Assembly (NCBI RefSeq): GCF_003633755.1
Contig: NZ_RBIL01000001.1
Coordinates: 3,147,426 to 3,211,425, forward strand
Length of the DNA stretch: 64,000 nt
Direction of reading: 5' to 3'
Source of the DNA: Solirubrobacter pauli
GTDB lineage: Bacteria; Actinomycetota; Thermoleophilia; Solirubrobacterales; Solirubrobacteraceae
Notes under the pieces: generated by a model
Seen by the model: only the letters and a program-made list of their open reading frames with translations
Databases searched by the model: none
What the model was told of the DNA's origin: nothing
Position numbers and translations under genes: made by a program
Shown: positions 18,279 through 25,832 of the stretch, piece after piece
How the letters are laid out: each line of letters begins with the position of its first letter
Position numbering within the stretch: the first letter of the stretch is position 1

Positions 18279-19189
18279 GCGGCGGGCTTCCGCGCCGCGA
18301 GCATCAGGTTGTAGAAGATGCGCGGCGGGAGGCGCGGCTCGAGCAGCGTGCGGTCCACGCGCTGGAGCAGGATGTAGCCACGGTAGGCGTACTGGATCCA
18401 GCCCCACGGGATGTCCTTGGGGTCCGCGCTCGCCTCCAGCGTGCGGTTGAACCAGCCGAACCAGTTCGCCAGCAGCTCCTCGCCCTGCACCTTGACGTCC
18501 GTGAACCCGCCGGCGGTGGCGTGCCGGGTGAGGTCGGCGGGGACGAAGGCGTGGACGTCGACGACGGACTCGAGCGCGTGCTCGTCCTCGTCGGGCGCGC
18601 CGTGGTGGGTCGGCGCGGAGCTCGCCCGCAGCGCCTTGCGCCACAGCGGCGCGGCCTTGACCGCGGCCTGCTTGGGGATCGCGGCGAGCTTGTCGCCCTG
18701 CCGCGACGGCTCGCCCGCGAAGAACAGCAGCCCGCCGGGCTTGAGCACGCGGTGGAACTCGCGGAAGGCCTGGTCGAGGTCCGGCAGGTGGTGGAGGACC
18801 GCGTGGCCGAGGACGAGGTCGAACGTCCCGTCCTCGAACGGCAGCTCGGCGGCGTCACACGCCGCCGTCTCGACCTCGAGGCCGAGGTCCTTGGCGTTCT
18901 GCTCGAGCGTGACGAGCATGCCGGGGCTGATGTCCGTGCACGTGGCCCGCTCGATCACGCCGGTCTGCAGCAGGTTGAGGCTGAAGTAGCCCGTGCCGGA
19001 GCCGATCTCCAGCGAGTGCGCGAACGGCCCGGGGCTCGGCCCGAGCAGCTTGGTGATCTTGCCGAGCACCTGCTGGTGGCCGATCTCGCCGAACGAGATG
19101 CCCCACTTGGAGTCGTACGTCTCGGCCGCCACGTCGTGGTAGCGACGGTTGACGTCGAGGATCTCGTGTTCGGTGGGCGGAGCGGCCAT
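18275..19189 (-). CDS. Class I SAM-dependent methyltransferase
   Basis: Methyltransferase of about 304 aa. Motif I is SLEIGSGTGYFSLNLL, with the acidic residue after beta2 in CTDISPGML. Motif IV-like FDLVLGHAVLHHLPDLDQAF and post-motif LKPGGLLFFAGEP are present. The fold type and C-terminal extension resemble small-molecule or lipid methyltransferases, but the acceptor is unknown. ATG 19189 is preferred; a GTG three codons upstream is possible. The downstream DUF3159 membrane protein gene overlaps by 4 bp. Confidence 0.88.
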   Translation of the reverse strand: MAAPPTEHEILDVNRRYHDVAAETYDSKWGISFGEIGHQQVLGKITKLLGPSPGPFAHSLEIGSGTGYFSLNLLQTGVIERATCTDISPGMLVTLEQNAKDLGLEVETAACDAAELPFEDGTFDLVLGHAVLHHLPDLDQAFREFHRVLKPGGLLFFAGEPSRQGDKLAAIPKQAAVKAAPLWRKALRASSAPTHHGAPDEDEHALESVVDVHAFVPADLTRHATAGGFTDVKVQGEELLANWFGWFNRTLEASADPKDIPWGWIQYAYRGYILLQRVDRTLLEPRLPPRIFYNLMLAARKPAA

Positions 19190-19207
19190 AAGGGCCACTG
19201 AGCGTAG

Positions 19208-20089
19208 CTACGGGGCGACGTACCGGGACCGGACCACGCGCTTGGCCGTGGCGTCGGTGGCGATCCAGCGCAGGAAGCGCGCCAGCGCGGGTCTCGGCTT
19301 GCCGCGGGTGACGAAGCCGAGCGTGCGTCGCGCCGGGTAGCGGCCGTCCTTGAGCGTCGCGCGCGTGCACGCGATGCCCTCGTAGGGAACGGCGTGCAGC
19401 CGGCGGGCGAACTCGAGGTCCACGTAGCCGAACGCCGCGGGCGTGGCCGCGACGAAGTCCCGCACCTGGGCGGACGCGGTGAAGGTGGTCGCGGGGGCGA
19501 GCGGGGTGCTGAGGTCGACGAACGTGGTCAGGAACACGTTGCGCGCGGCGGACGTGACGTCGAACGCGACCCGGGCGATGGGGGCGGTGCCGGCGGCGCC
19601 CGGCACCTCGGCCCAGGTGGAGATCGTCCCGGCGGCGAGCGCCTGGACCTGCGCGTGCGTGAGGTTGGGCACGCGGTTGGCGGGGTTGGTGACGAGGCAG
19701 ATCGCGCTCAGGGCGAGCGGCGTGAACGTCAGGCCCGGCGGGTCGCCGGCGGTCAGCGCGCGGCCGGAGAGCCCGGCGTCGACGATCCCGCGCGCCGCGT
19801 CCGCGATCCCCGTCCCGGTCCCGCCGCCCACGAGCGAGAACCGCGGGGCGTCGGCGTGCTCGCGGCGGTAGAAGTACGCGAGGTCCGCCACCACGGCCTG
19901 GGCGGGGCTCGCGCCGCTCATCGTGATCGTGCGCGCCGCGCCGGTCGCCGGCGGCGGCGTGAGGAGGAGAGCTGCGACCGCCGCCGGCCCGAGCAGGCGG
20001 CGCGCACGCTTGAGGACCGCCCGCGGGGCGCCGCCGCTCGCCGCCGCGTGTTCGGCGGCGGCGCCCCGGGAACGGGTCAGCCGACCCAT
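19208..20089 (-). CDS. PstS-like phosphate-type substrate-binding protein
   Basis: Periplasmic-binding-fold protein of about 293 aa. After a basic N-terminus and signal segment (PAAVAALLLTPPPATGA), the SGASPAQAVV and GGGTGTGIADAARG motifs correspond to the anion-binding loops of PstS-like proteins. TFTPLALSAICLVTNPANRVPNLT and the IAFVTRGKPRP-type end also fit. It has no PstC/A/B neighbours. Its start overlaps the end of the subtilase gene by 13 bp, so the two are translationally coupled. Substrate could be phosphate or another oxyanion, or the protein may be a sensor. Confidence 0.75.
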   Translation of the reverse strand: MGRLTRSRGAAAEHAAASGGAPRAVLKRARRLLGPAAVAALLLTPPPATGAARTITMSGASPAQAVVADLAYFYRREHADAPRFSLVGGGTGTGIADAARGIVDAGLSGRALTAGDPPGLTFTPLALSAICLVTNPANRVPNLTHAQVQALAAGTISTWAEVPGAAGTAPIARVAFDVTSAARNVFLTTFVDLSTPLAPATTFTASAQVRDFVAATPAAFGYVDLEFARRLHAVPYEGIACTRATLKDGRYPARRTLGFVTRGKPRPALARFLRWIATDATAKRVVRSRYVAP

Positions 20090-21429
20090 GCCGACCCTCC
20101 GATCCCGCCGCCGGAGCCGACGTTGCGCTTGCCCGCGCGGACGGCGCGGATGCGGCTCGTCGTGCGCGACAGGCGACGGCCGTCGGCGGCGAACGCCTCG
20201 ACGGTGAGGCGCTTGCCCGTGCGGCCCCGCACGCGGACGTTCAGCACGCTGCGGCCGCCGCGGAGCGTGGCGGCGGTGCGGCGGTCGACCTTGACGACGA
20301 CGCGGCTGACGGCCGCGACGGCGCCGACGATCGCCAGCTGGGCCTGGGTGGTGCGGCCGCTGCGGGTGGCGCTGAGCACGCGCACGGCGGGCGGCTGGTT
20401 GCGGTCGTAGCTGGACGCCTCGCTGGCGGCGAGCACCGCACCGAGCGCGTCGACGTAGCCGGCGCTCACCGGCAGCGAGGCGCGCTCGGCGTGCTGGAGC
20501 AGCAGCGCGCGCAGGTCGGCGGCCGGCAGGTTGGGCGCGACGGCCGCCATCAACGCGGCGACGCCCGCCACGTGCGGCGCGGCCATCGACGTGCCCGACT
20601 TGTACTCGTAGCCGCCGCTCTTGGAGGTCGAGATGACCTCGACGCCAGGCGCGGCGACCGGGACGGTGAGCCGGCCGTAGTTGGAGAAGTCGGGCAGGTC
20701 GCGGCCGTCGTCGGGCTCCGTCGCCGCCACGCCGACGACGTTCGGCGCGGGGATCGACACGGGGAAGACGGGCTTTCGATCGACGTCGATCCCGCTGTTG
20801 CCGGCCGAGCAGACGATCAGCGCGTTGGCGGCCGCGGCAGCGTCGACCGCGGCGCGCATGCGCGGGTCGTCGGTGTCGCCCTCGAGGCTGAGGTTGATGA
20901 TCCGCGCGCCGTTCGCGGCCGCGTAGCGGATGCCCTCGGCGACGGCGCCGGTGGTGCCTGCGCCGCTGTCGTCGAGCACCTTGACCGTCATCAGCTTCGC
21001 CCGGTACGCGACCCCGACCACGCCGCGGTTGTTCGCCGCCGCCGCGATCGTGCCGGCCACGTGCGTGCCGTGCCCGAGCCCGTCGTGCAGGTCCTGGCCG
21101 GTACGGCTGCTGGTCAGGTCCACGCCGTGCACGTCGTCCACGTAGCCGTTGTTGTCGTCGTCGACGCCGTTGCCCGGCACCTCGGCGAAGTTCGTCCAGG
21201 CGTTGGGGGCGAGGTCGGGGTGGTCCAGCTTCATGCCCGAGTCGACGACCGCGACGGTCACGCCCGCGCCCGCCGAGAGCTGCCACGCGCCCGGGAGGTC
21301 GAACACGGTGGCGGGCGCGATCGCCCACTGCTCGCCCTGGAGCGCGTCGGTCGGTGCGGCGTATGTGGGTCCGGCGAACGCGACGACCATCGCTCCGGCG
21401 ACGGCCAGGAAAGCGGTACGGCGAGGCAC
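20077..21429 (-). CDS. Secreted subtilisin-like serine protease (S8)
   Basis: Exported protease of about 450 aa with an intact triad: Asp in VAVVDSGMKLDHPDL, His in GLGHGTHVAGTIAAAA and Ser in SGTSMAAPHVAGVAA. Asp/Asn-rich GVDDDNNGYVDDVHG is a calcium-binding loop. A basic beta-sandwich C-terminus (about residues 345-445) follows. The ribosome-binding site AGGAGGTG lies 6 nt before the GTG at 21429 and overlaps the in-frame GTG at 21438, so 21429 is the true start, giving a signal peptide that begins PRRTAFLAVAG. The next gene, PstS-like, overlaps its end by 13 bp. Confidence 0.92.
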   Translation of the reverse strand: MPRRTAFLAVAGAMVVAFAGPTYAAPTDALQGEQWAIAPATVFDLPGAWQLSAGAGVTVAVVDSGMKLDHPDLAPNAWTNFAEVPGNGVDDDNNGYVDDVHGVDLTSSRTGQDLHDGLGHGTHVAGTIAAAANNRGVVGVAYRAKLMTVKVLDDSGAGTTGAVAEGIRYAAANGARIINLSLEGDTDDPRMRAAVDAAAAANALIVCSAGNSGIDVDRKPVFPVSIPAPNVVGVAATEPDDGRDLPDFSNYGRLTVPVAAPGVEVISTSKSGGYEYKSGTSMAAPHVAGVAALMAAVAPNLPAADLRALLLQHAERASLPVSAGYVDALGAVLAASEASSYDRNQPPAVRVLSATRSGRTTQAQLAIVGAVAAVSRVVVKVDRRTAATLRGGRSVLNVRVRGRTGKRLTVEAFAADGRRLSRTTSRIRAVRAGKRNVGSGGGIGGSAWVG

Positions 21430-21464
21430 TTTGGCCACCTCCTGCTCAGCCGCAACCTACCGCT

Positions 21465-21495
21465 TTGGATGTTCTTCCTGTCAACCCGTTAGGGT
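21465..21495 (+). promoter_or_regulatory. Promoter for a leaderless transcript of the permuted OpuAC gene
   Basis: TTGGAT (21465-21470) and TAGGGT (21490-21495) are separated by 19 bp, and the ATG begins 6 nt after the -10 box. No ribosome-binding site precedes the ATG, so the mRNA probably starts at or next to it. Confidence 0.55.
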
Positions 21496-21501
21496 CGGTC
21501 C

Positions 21502-22410
21502 ATGCGGAGGCTCGCGATCGTCCTGACGTCGGTGGTTTGGCTGTTCACGGCGCCCGCGCAGGCGCAGGAGGTGCGGCTGGCGGCACCGTCCGACTGCCTG
21601 ACCAATACGGGGTGTGGCCTTGGGTTGAAGTCCGCATACGGACTCGACGTGCGCTCCGCGTTCGTGCCGCTCACGGTCGCCGACGCCGGCATCTCCGCGC
21701 TCGACGACGGCACCGCCGAGATCGCCGTCGCGTTCTCCTCCAACCCGCAGGTCTCGCGCCCGGACATCGTTACCCTCCGCGACGACCGCTCGATGATCTA
21801 CCCCGACCGGGTCGTGCCCGCGGTCCGTCGCGGGCTGCTGCGGTCCTACGGCTCCCGCGCGAAGGAGATCCGCAAGCGGCTGAACGGCGCCTCGGCCGCG
21901 CTCAACACGCTCGCGCTGCGCGGCCTGAACCAGTCCGTGATCGACGGTCGGCTGCCCGAGGCGGTCGGTGGCGAGTTCGTCGACGCGAACGGCCTCGGCG
22001 GGACGGCGAAGCGCAAGCCGGGCAAGCGGATCGTCGTCGGCTTCATGGACTTCGACGAGAACGAGACGCTCGCGCACCTGTACGCCGAGGCGCTGCGGGC
22101 GGGTGGGTTCCGCGTGGTCGTGCGGAGCGTCCGCGGGCTGCGTCCCGAGGCCGTGCGCAAGCTGCGCCGCGACCAGATCGACCTCTACCCCGCGTACGAC
22201 GGCTCGCTGCTGCGCTACCTGGTCGGCACGTCGCCGGAGCGGCTGAAGGCGGGCCTGCGGCGCACGCTCGCGCGGATCGACGTCGAGCCGATGCGTCTCT
22301 CGCGCGCCCAGGACAGCAACGTGTTCGTGACCAAGACCGAGACCGCTTCACGGCTCGGCATCGCCAAGCTCTCCGACCTCGCGCGCTACTGGCAGGCTGC
22401 CGGTTCGTGA
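21502..22410 (+). CDS. Osmoprotectant-type (OpuAC) substrate-binding protein with swapped lobe order
   Basis: Exported protein of 302 aa (signal peptide ends AQAQE). It carries both halves of an OpuAC glycine-betaine/choline-binding domain, but in reverse order. Residues about 25-130 match the usual C-terminal lobe (CGLGLKSAYGLDVRSAFVPL ... AEIAVAFSSNPQV ... VVPAVRRGLL). Residues about 170-295 match the usual N-terminal lobe (VGFMDFDENETLAHLYAEAL ... IDLYPAYDGSLLRYL ... TETASRLGIAKLSDLARY). This suggests circular permutation, or loss of the outer halves of a tandem duplication. No permease or ATPase is adjacent. It has a promoter for a leaderless start. Confidence 0.8.
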   Translation: MRRLAIVLTSVVWLFTAPAQAQEVRLAAPSDCLTNTGCGLGLKSAYGLDVRSAFVPLTVADAGISALDDGTAEIAVAFSSNPQVSRPDIVTLRDDRSMIYPDRVVPAVRRGLLRSYGSRAKEIRKRLNGASAALNTLALRGLNQSVIDGRLPEAVGGEFVDANGLGGTAKRKPGKRIVVGFMDFDENETLAHLYAEALRAGGFRVVVRSVRGLRPEAVRKLRRDQIDLYPAYDGSLLRYLVGTSPERLKAGLRRTLARIDVEPMRLSRAQDSNVFVTKTETASRLGIAKLSDLARYWQAAGS

Positions 22411-22775
22411 GCCGCGAGCTCGACCGCGTCCGAGCCCTCTGCCTCGCGCTGCCCGAGGTGACCGAGCGGCTCAGCCACGGCGCGCCCGCCTGGTTCGTGC
22501 GCGGCAAGAAGACGTTCGTGATGTTCCTGGCCGACCATCACGGAGACGGTCGGCTCGCGCTGTGGTGCGCGGCGCCGCGGGGCATGCAGGAGGCGCTCGT
22601 CGCAGCCGAGCCCGAGCACTACTTCCGCCCGCCATACGTCGGCCATCGCGGCTGGATCGGCGTGCAGCTCGACACCGGCCTGGACTGGGACGCGGTCGCG
22701 GGCGCGGTCGAGGACGCGTACGCGGAGGTCGCGCCTACCTCCCTTGTCGAGCGCGCTGCTCGAAGAGCTCCGTGA
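22407..22775 (+). CDS. MmcQ/YjbR family protein
   Basis: Protein of 122 aa with the MmcQ/YjbR double-wing fold: VRALCLALPEVTERLSHGAPAWFVRGKKTFV at the N-terminus and the VGHRGWIGVQLD segment near residue 86. The family is often annotated as DNA-binding, but its role is poorly defined. The GTG overlaps the TGA of the OpuAC-like gene (GTGA), so the two are coupled. Its last 41 bp overlap the convergent phosphoesterase gene. Confidence 0.85.
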   Translation: MSRELDRVRALCLALPEVTERLSHGAPAWFVRGKKTFVMFLADHHGDGRLALWCAAPRGMQEALVAAEPEHYFRPPYVGHRGWIGVQLDTGLDWDAVAGAVEDAYAEVAPTSLVERAARRAP

Positions 22776-23457
22776 TCTCGGCGGCGGGAACCGGTGAGAC
22801 CAGCGCGGCGTCGATCGACATGACGTCCGGCCAGACCTCCTTCATGCGGGCGCCGGCCGCGGCCGCGTCGTAGGGCGTGGCGCGCCGCTCGGGCACGCCG
22901 TCGGCGACCCACAGCCAGCGCGCGACGCCGTCGCCCTCGTAGGGCAAGCCGACGCTGCCGGCGTTGATGAAGCGCGTGCCGCCGACCATCCGGTCGTGCT
23001 GCTGGTGCGTGTGGCCGGCGACGACGAGCCCGTGTGTGACGCCGCTCAGCGCTTCGGCGTAGCGCTCGTCGGGGGAGATCCGGGTCAGGATCTCCGCGTC
23101 GTCGGCGGGGGTGGCGTGGAAGTACAGGACGCCGTCGACCTCGGTCGTGAGCGGCAGCTCGCCCAGCGGGCGTGCGCGAGTGGCGCCGAGCTCCTCGGCG
23201 CTGAGCCTCGCGGTGACGGCGGCCAGGTCCTCGGGGTCCGGTGCCGGGCCGGCGAGGGCGGCGGCGGTCTCGCGTTCGCCGTTCCCGCGGATCCAGCGGG
23301 TGGGGAGCTGGGCGAGCCGGTCGAGGGTCGCGACGGCGAACGGGCCCGGGACGGCGTCGCCGCCGACGAGCACGAGATCCGGCTCCGGCGCCGCGGCCAG
23401 CACGGCCTCCAGCGCATCGACGTTGCCGTGGATGTCGTACAGCGCGAGGACGTTCAC
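22735..23457 (-). CDS. Metallophosphoesterase (YfcE/ApaH-like)
   Basis: Calcineurin-type phosphoesterase of about 240 aa. Metal-binding motifs are LALYDIHGN (Asp, His), LVLVGGDAVPG (GD), IRGNGE (GN), YFHATP and GHTHQQ (GHxH). The GTG at 23457 begins at the first beta strand, as is usual in the family. An ATG eight codons upstream at 23481 lies exactly at the centre of a long palindrome and would add a non-conserved peptide. Substrate unknown; small cytosolic phosphodiesters are likely. Confidence 0.88.
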   Translation of the reverse strand: MNVLALYDIHGNVDALEAVLAAAPEPDLVLVGGDAVPGPFAVATLDRLAQLPTRWIRGNGERETAAALAGPAPDPEDLAAVTARLSAEELGATRARPLGELPLTTEVDGVLYFHATPADDAEILTRISPDERYAEALSGVTHGLVVAGHTHQQHDRMVGGTRFINAGSVGLPYEGDGVARWLWVADGVPERRATPYDAAAAGARMKEVWPDVMSIDAALVSPVPAAEITELFEQRARQGR

Positions 23458-23465
23458 GTCGAGGA

Positions 23466-23496
23466 GACTATCGCAACCCATGGGTTGCGCATAGTC
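23466..23496. promoter_or_regulatory. 31-bp near-perfect palindrome between divergent genes
   Basis: The 18-bp core at 23472-23489 (half-site CGCAACCCA) is a perfect palindrome. GACTAT (23466-23471) and its complement ATAGTC (23491-23496) extend it, with one extra C at 23490. No T-run follows on either strand, so a terminator is unlikely. Location between the divergent phosphoesterase and exoprotein genes fits a dimeric repressor operator. Confidence 0.6.
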
Positions 23497-23541
23497 GCGT
23501 CGCCTGGTCGATCGGGGAGGGTGGCGAGCGGTCGCGGTCCC

Positions 23542-23547
23542 TACGGT
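23542..23547 (+). promoter_or_regulatory. -10 box TACGGT for a leaderless exoprotein transcript
   Basis: TANNNT box ending 7 nt before the GTG at 23555. No ribosome-binding site is seen between them and the -35 region is weak. Confidence 0.45.
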
Positions 23548-23554
23548 GGCGCGC

Positions 23555-24985
23555 GTGAAGTCCTTGGTCCTCGCCTTCCTCCTCGCGCTGGTCTTCGCCG
23601 GAACCGCCGAGGCGCAGTCGGTCTCTGGCTCTGATCCGGCCGACACACCGGCGAGCCCGTACGACATCGAGGCGTTGCGGGTGACCTACGACGCGGCGCC
23701 CGGCACGCTGCAGGTCACTTGGCGGCTCGTGCAGCCGCTGCCCGCTTCGGCCCCGTTCGGCTCCGGTCAGCAGCTGAGCGCGAACGTCAAGCAGGACGCG
23801 AGCTACTACCGCCCGTGCAGTGGTTGGACGTCCGGTGACGTGACGGTCAACGTCGCGAACGGGACGATGCTCGTGGGCGACGTGTGGCCGTACCGCGCGA
23901 GCTACCAGATCTCGGGGCGTAGCGGCTGGATCGAGGCACCGGTCGCGCTTTCGCAGGACCGGCGCGAGGTGACCGCGACCGTGACGGACACCGCGATCAC
24001 GGGCCGGACGTTCTTCTGCGCGGACGCGACGAGCAGCGCCGGGACGAACGTCGTGGCCGACCGCCGCGTCGACACCGTGCCGTTCGTGTACTTCCCGGGC
24101 TTCGCGCCCACTCCGGCCACGCTCGTGCACCCGGTCGGCGGGCTGTTCCACGGGACGACGCCGCAACTGAGCTGGGACTCGTCCGCGACGGCGACGAGCG
24201 AGCTGGTCAAGGTCTACGCCGGTGAGCCGTCCAGCGAGAACTACCCCAAGGTCTCCGAGTACTTCAGCCCGACGTACACGGGCAGCTCCGACGGGTCACT
24301 CCAGCGCATCGGTGGTCGCGCCGTGTACACGCTCAAGGACCCGTTGCCCGACGGCGTCTACACGTGGGTCGTCGAGCGCTCCTTCGGCTCGCTGCCCGCA
24401 CAGCTGGCGGGCAGCCGCTTCGAGATCGGCCCGCCCGACCTGGCCCGGCTCGTGCTGACGCCGAGGATCCGGCAACCCGCGAGCGCGACCGCCGCAGGCA
24501 GCGGCCGGCTGACCGTGGACGCGACCCGCGGCGCCGCGGTGACGCTCACCGTCAAGCGCGGGACGCGGACCGTGCGGACATCCCGGTTCTCGCTCGGGAC
24601 CGACCAAGACGACAAGGTCAAGCCGGTGACGGTGTCCGTGGCGCTCCCGTGCCGGACCCCGGGCCGCTACACCGCCACGGCCATCGCGGCCGACCGCTAC
24701 GGCAAGCAGTTGACCGCGACGGGCTCCTGGACGGTCAGCAAGACGCGCTGCGCGAAGCTCAAGCGCGCCGCGGCTCGCAAGCGCGCGGCGGCGAAGCGGC
24801 GCAAGACCGCGCGCCGCAAGGCCCAGACGCCGCGCAGCAGCTGCATGGGCGGGTACTCGCCGTGCCTGCCCGTGACGAGCGACCTGGACTGCGACGAGAT
24901 CCCCGAGAGCAAGAAGCCGGTGTCGGTCACGGGCAGCGACCCGTACCGCCTCGACGCCGACGACGACGGCGTCGGCTGCGAGTAG
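23555..24985 (+). CDS. Secreted protein with C-terminal Excalibur-like calcium-binding domain
   Basis: Exported protein of about 476 aa. The GTG at 23555 gives a clean signal peptide ending GTAEAQS; a GTG three codons upstream is possible. The N-terminal half is beta-rich without a recognised catalytic motif. Near residue 405 a basic KRAAAKRRKTARRK linker leads to a terminal Excalibur-like module (SDLDCDEIPESKKPV ... DADDDGVGCE) with paired cysteines and a DxDxDG calcium loop. Such modules sit on the surface of Actinobacteria and Firmicutes. A TACGGT box ends 7 nt before the start, suggesting a leaderless transcript. Confidence 0.75.
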   Translation: MKSLVLAFLLALVFAGTAEAQSVSGSDPADTPASPYDIEALRVTYDAAPGTLQVTWRLVQPLPASAPFGSGQQLSANVKQDASYYRPCSGWTSGDVTVNVANGTMLVGDVWPYRASYQISGRSGWIEAPVALSQDRREVTATVTDTAITGRTFFCADATSSAGTNVVADRRVDTVPFVYFPGFAPTPATLVHPVGGLFHGTTPQLSWDSSATATSELVKVYAGEPSSENYPKVSEYFSPTYTGSSDGSLQRIGGRAVYTLKDPLPDGVYTWVVERSFGSLPAQLAGSRFEIGPPDLARLVLTPRIRQPASATAAGSGRLTVDATRGAAVTLTVKRGTRTVRTSRFSLGTDQDDKVKPVTVSVALPCRTPGRYTATAIAADRYGKQLTATGSWTVSKTRCAKLKRAAARKRAAAKRRKTARRKAQTPRSSCMGGYSPCLPVTSDLDCDEIPESKKPVSVTGSDPYRLDADDDGVGCE

Positions 24986-25000
24986 GCGGCGACCCCGCCT
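24984..25000 (+). terminator. Short stem-loop after the Excalibur-type gene
   Basis: AGGCGG (24984-24989) pairs with CCGCCT (24995-25000) around a 5-nt loop, directly after the stop codon. There is only one following T, so it is a weak intrinsic terminator at best. Confidence 0.4.
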
Positions 25001-25007
25001 TAAGTCG

Positions 25008-25036
25008 CTGACAACTCGTTGCCACCTGGTTACGAT
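25008..25036 (+). promoter_or_regulatory. Sigma-70-type promoter for the PP2C phosphatase gene
   Basis: CTGACA (25008-25013) and TACGAT (25031-25036) have a 17-bp spacer, close to the TTGACA-17-TANNNT consensus. The ATG follows after GCCGCC (6 nt), which implies a leaderless mRNA. Confidence 0.65.
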
Positions 25037-25042
25037 GCCGCC

Positions 25043-25813
25043 ATGCCGGCCTTGGCGCTCGAATGCGCCGCCCGCAACGACATCGGGCGACGGGCGAACA
25101 ACGAAGACGCGGTGTTCACGAGCTCCCGCCTGGCGGCGGTGGCCGACGGCGTCGGCGGCGCCGCGGCCGGCGAGGTCGCGAGCGGGCGGATCGTCGAGTC
25201 GCTGGCCTCGCTCGACAAGAGCCGCCTCGAGATCCCCCTCGACGCCGCCCTGGAGAACGCCATCGCGTTCGGCAACGAGTCGATCGGGTTCATCGCCGGC
25301 GCCCGCCCGCAGATGCAGGGCATGAGCACGACCCTCACCGCCGTCGCCCTCTCCAACGACGGCACCTACGTCGTCGCCAACATCGGCGACTCGCGCACCT
25401 ACCTCCTCCGCAGCGGCGAGCTCACCCAGCTGTCCCGCGACGACAGCCTGGTCCAGGACCTGATCGACGCCGGCCACCTCACCCCCGAGCAGGCCCGCCG
25501 CCACCCGGCCCGCAACGTCGTCATGCACGCCCTCGACGGCGACCCGGAACGCCGCCCGAGCACCCAGCTCCTCCCGGCCCTGTTCGGCGACCGCCTCCTC
25601 CTCTGCTCGGACGGCCTCTCCGACGTCGTCGAGTCCGACGTCCTCCGCGAGCTCCTCCTCCGCCACGCCGACCGTGGCGAGTGCGCGGACAAGCTCATCG
25701 CCCTCGCCCTGGAATCGGGCGCGCGGGACAACATCTCCGCGATCGTCTGCGACGTGGTGATCCGCGAGGACCCGGCCACGGCGTGGCAGGCGCCGCTCGT
25801 GCACGAGCGGTAG
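25043..25813 (+). CDS. PP2C-family serine/threonine protein phosphatase
   Basis: Soluble Stp/PrpC-type phosphatase of 256 aa that removes phosphate from Ser/Thr of proteins phosphorylated by Hanks-type kinases. Conserved motifs: DIGRRANNEDAV (metal-binding Asp), VADGVGG, MSTTLTAVAL, ANIGDSRTYLLR, LLLCSDGLSDVV and SGARDNISAIV. The metal-binding Asp residues appear complete. The ATG at 25043 has a strong leaderless-type promoter. It converges on malQ with only 19 bp between them, and no kinase gene is nearby. A role in controlling the neighbouring glucan genes is possible but unsupported. Confidence 0.92.
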   Translation: MPALALECAARNDIGRRANNEDAVFTSSRLAAVADGVGGAAAGEVASGRIVESLASLDKSRLEIPLDAALENAIAFGNESIGFIAGARPQMQGMSTTLTAVALSNDGTYVVANIGDSRTYLLRSGELTQLSRDDSLVQDLIDAGHLTPEQARRHPARNVVMHALDGDPERRPSTQLLPALFGDRLLLCSDGLSDVVESDVLRELLLRHADRGECADKLIALALESGARDNISAIVCDVVIREDPATAWQAPLVHER

Positions 25814-25832
25814 CCAGCGCCGCGGCCCCGGT

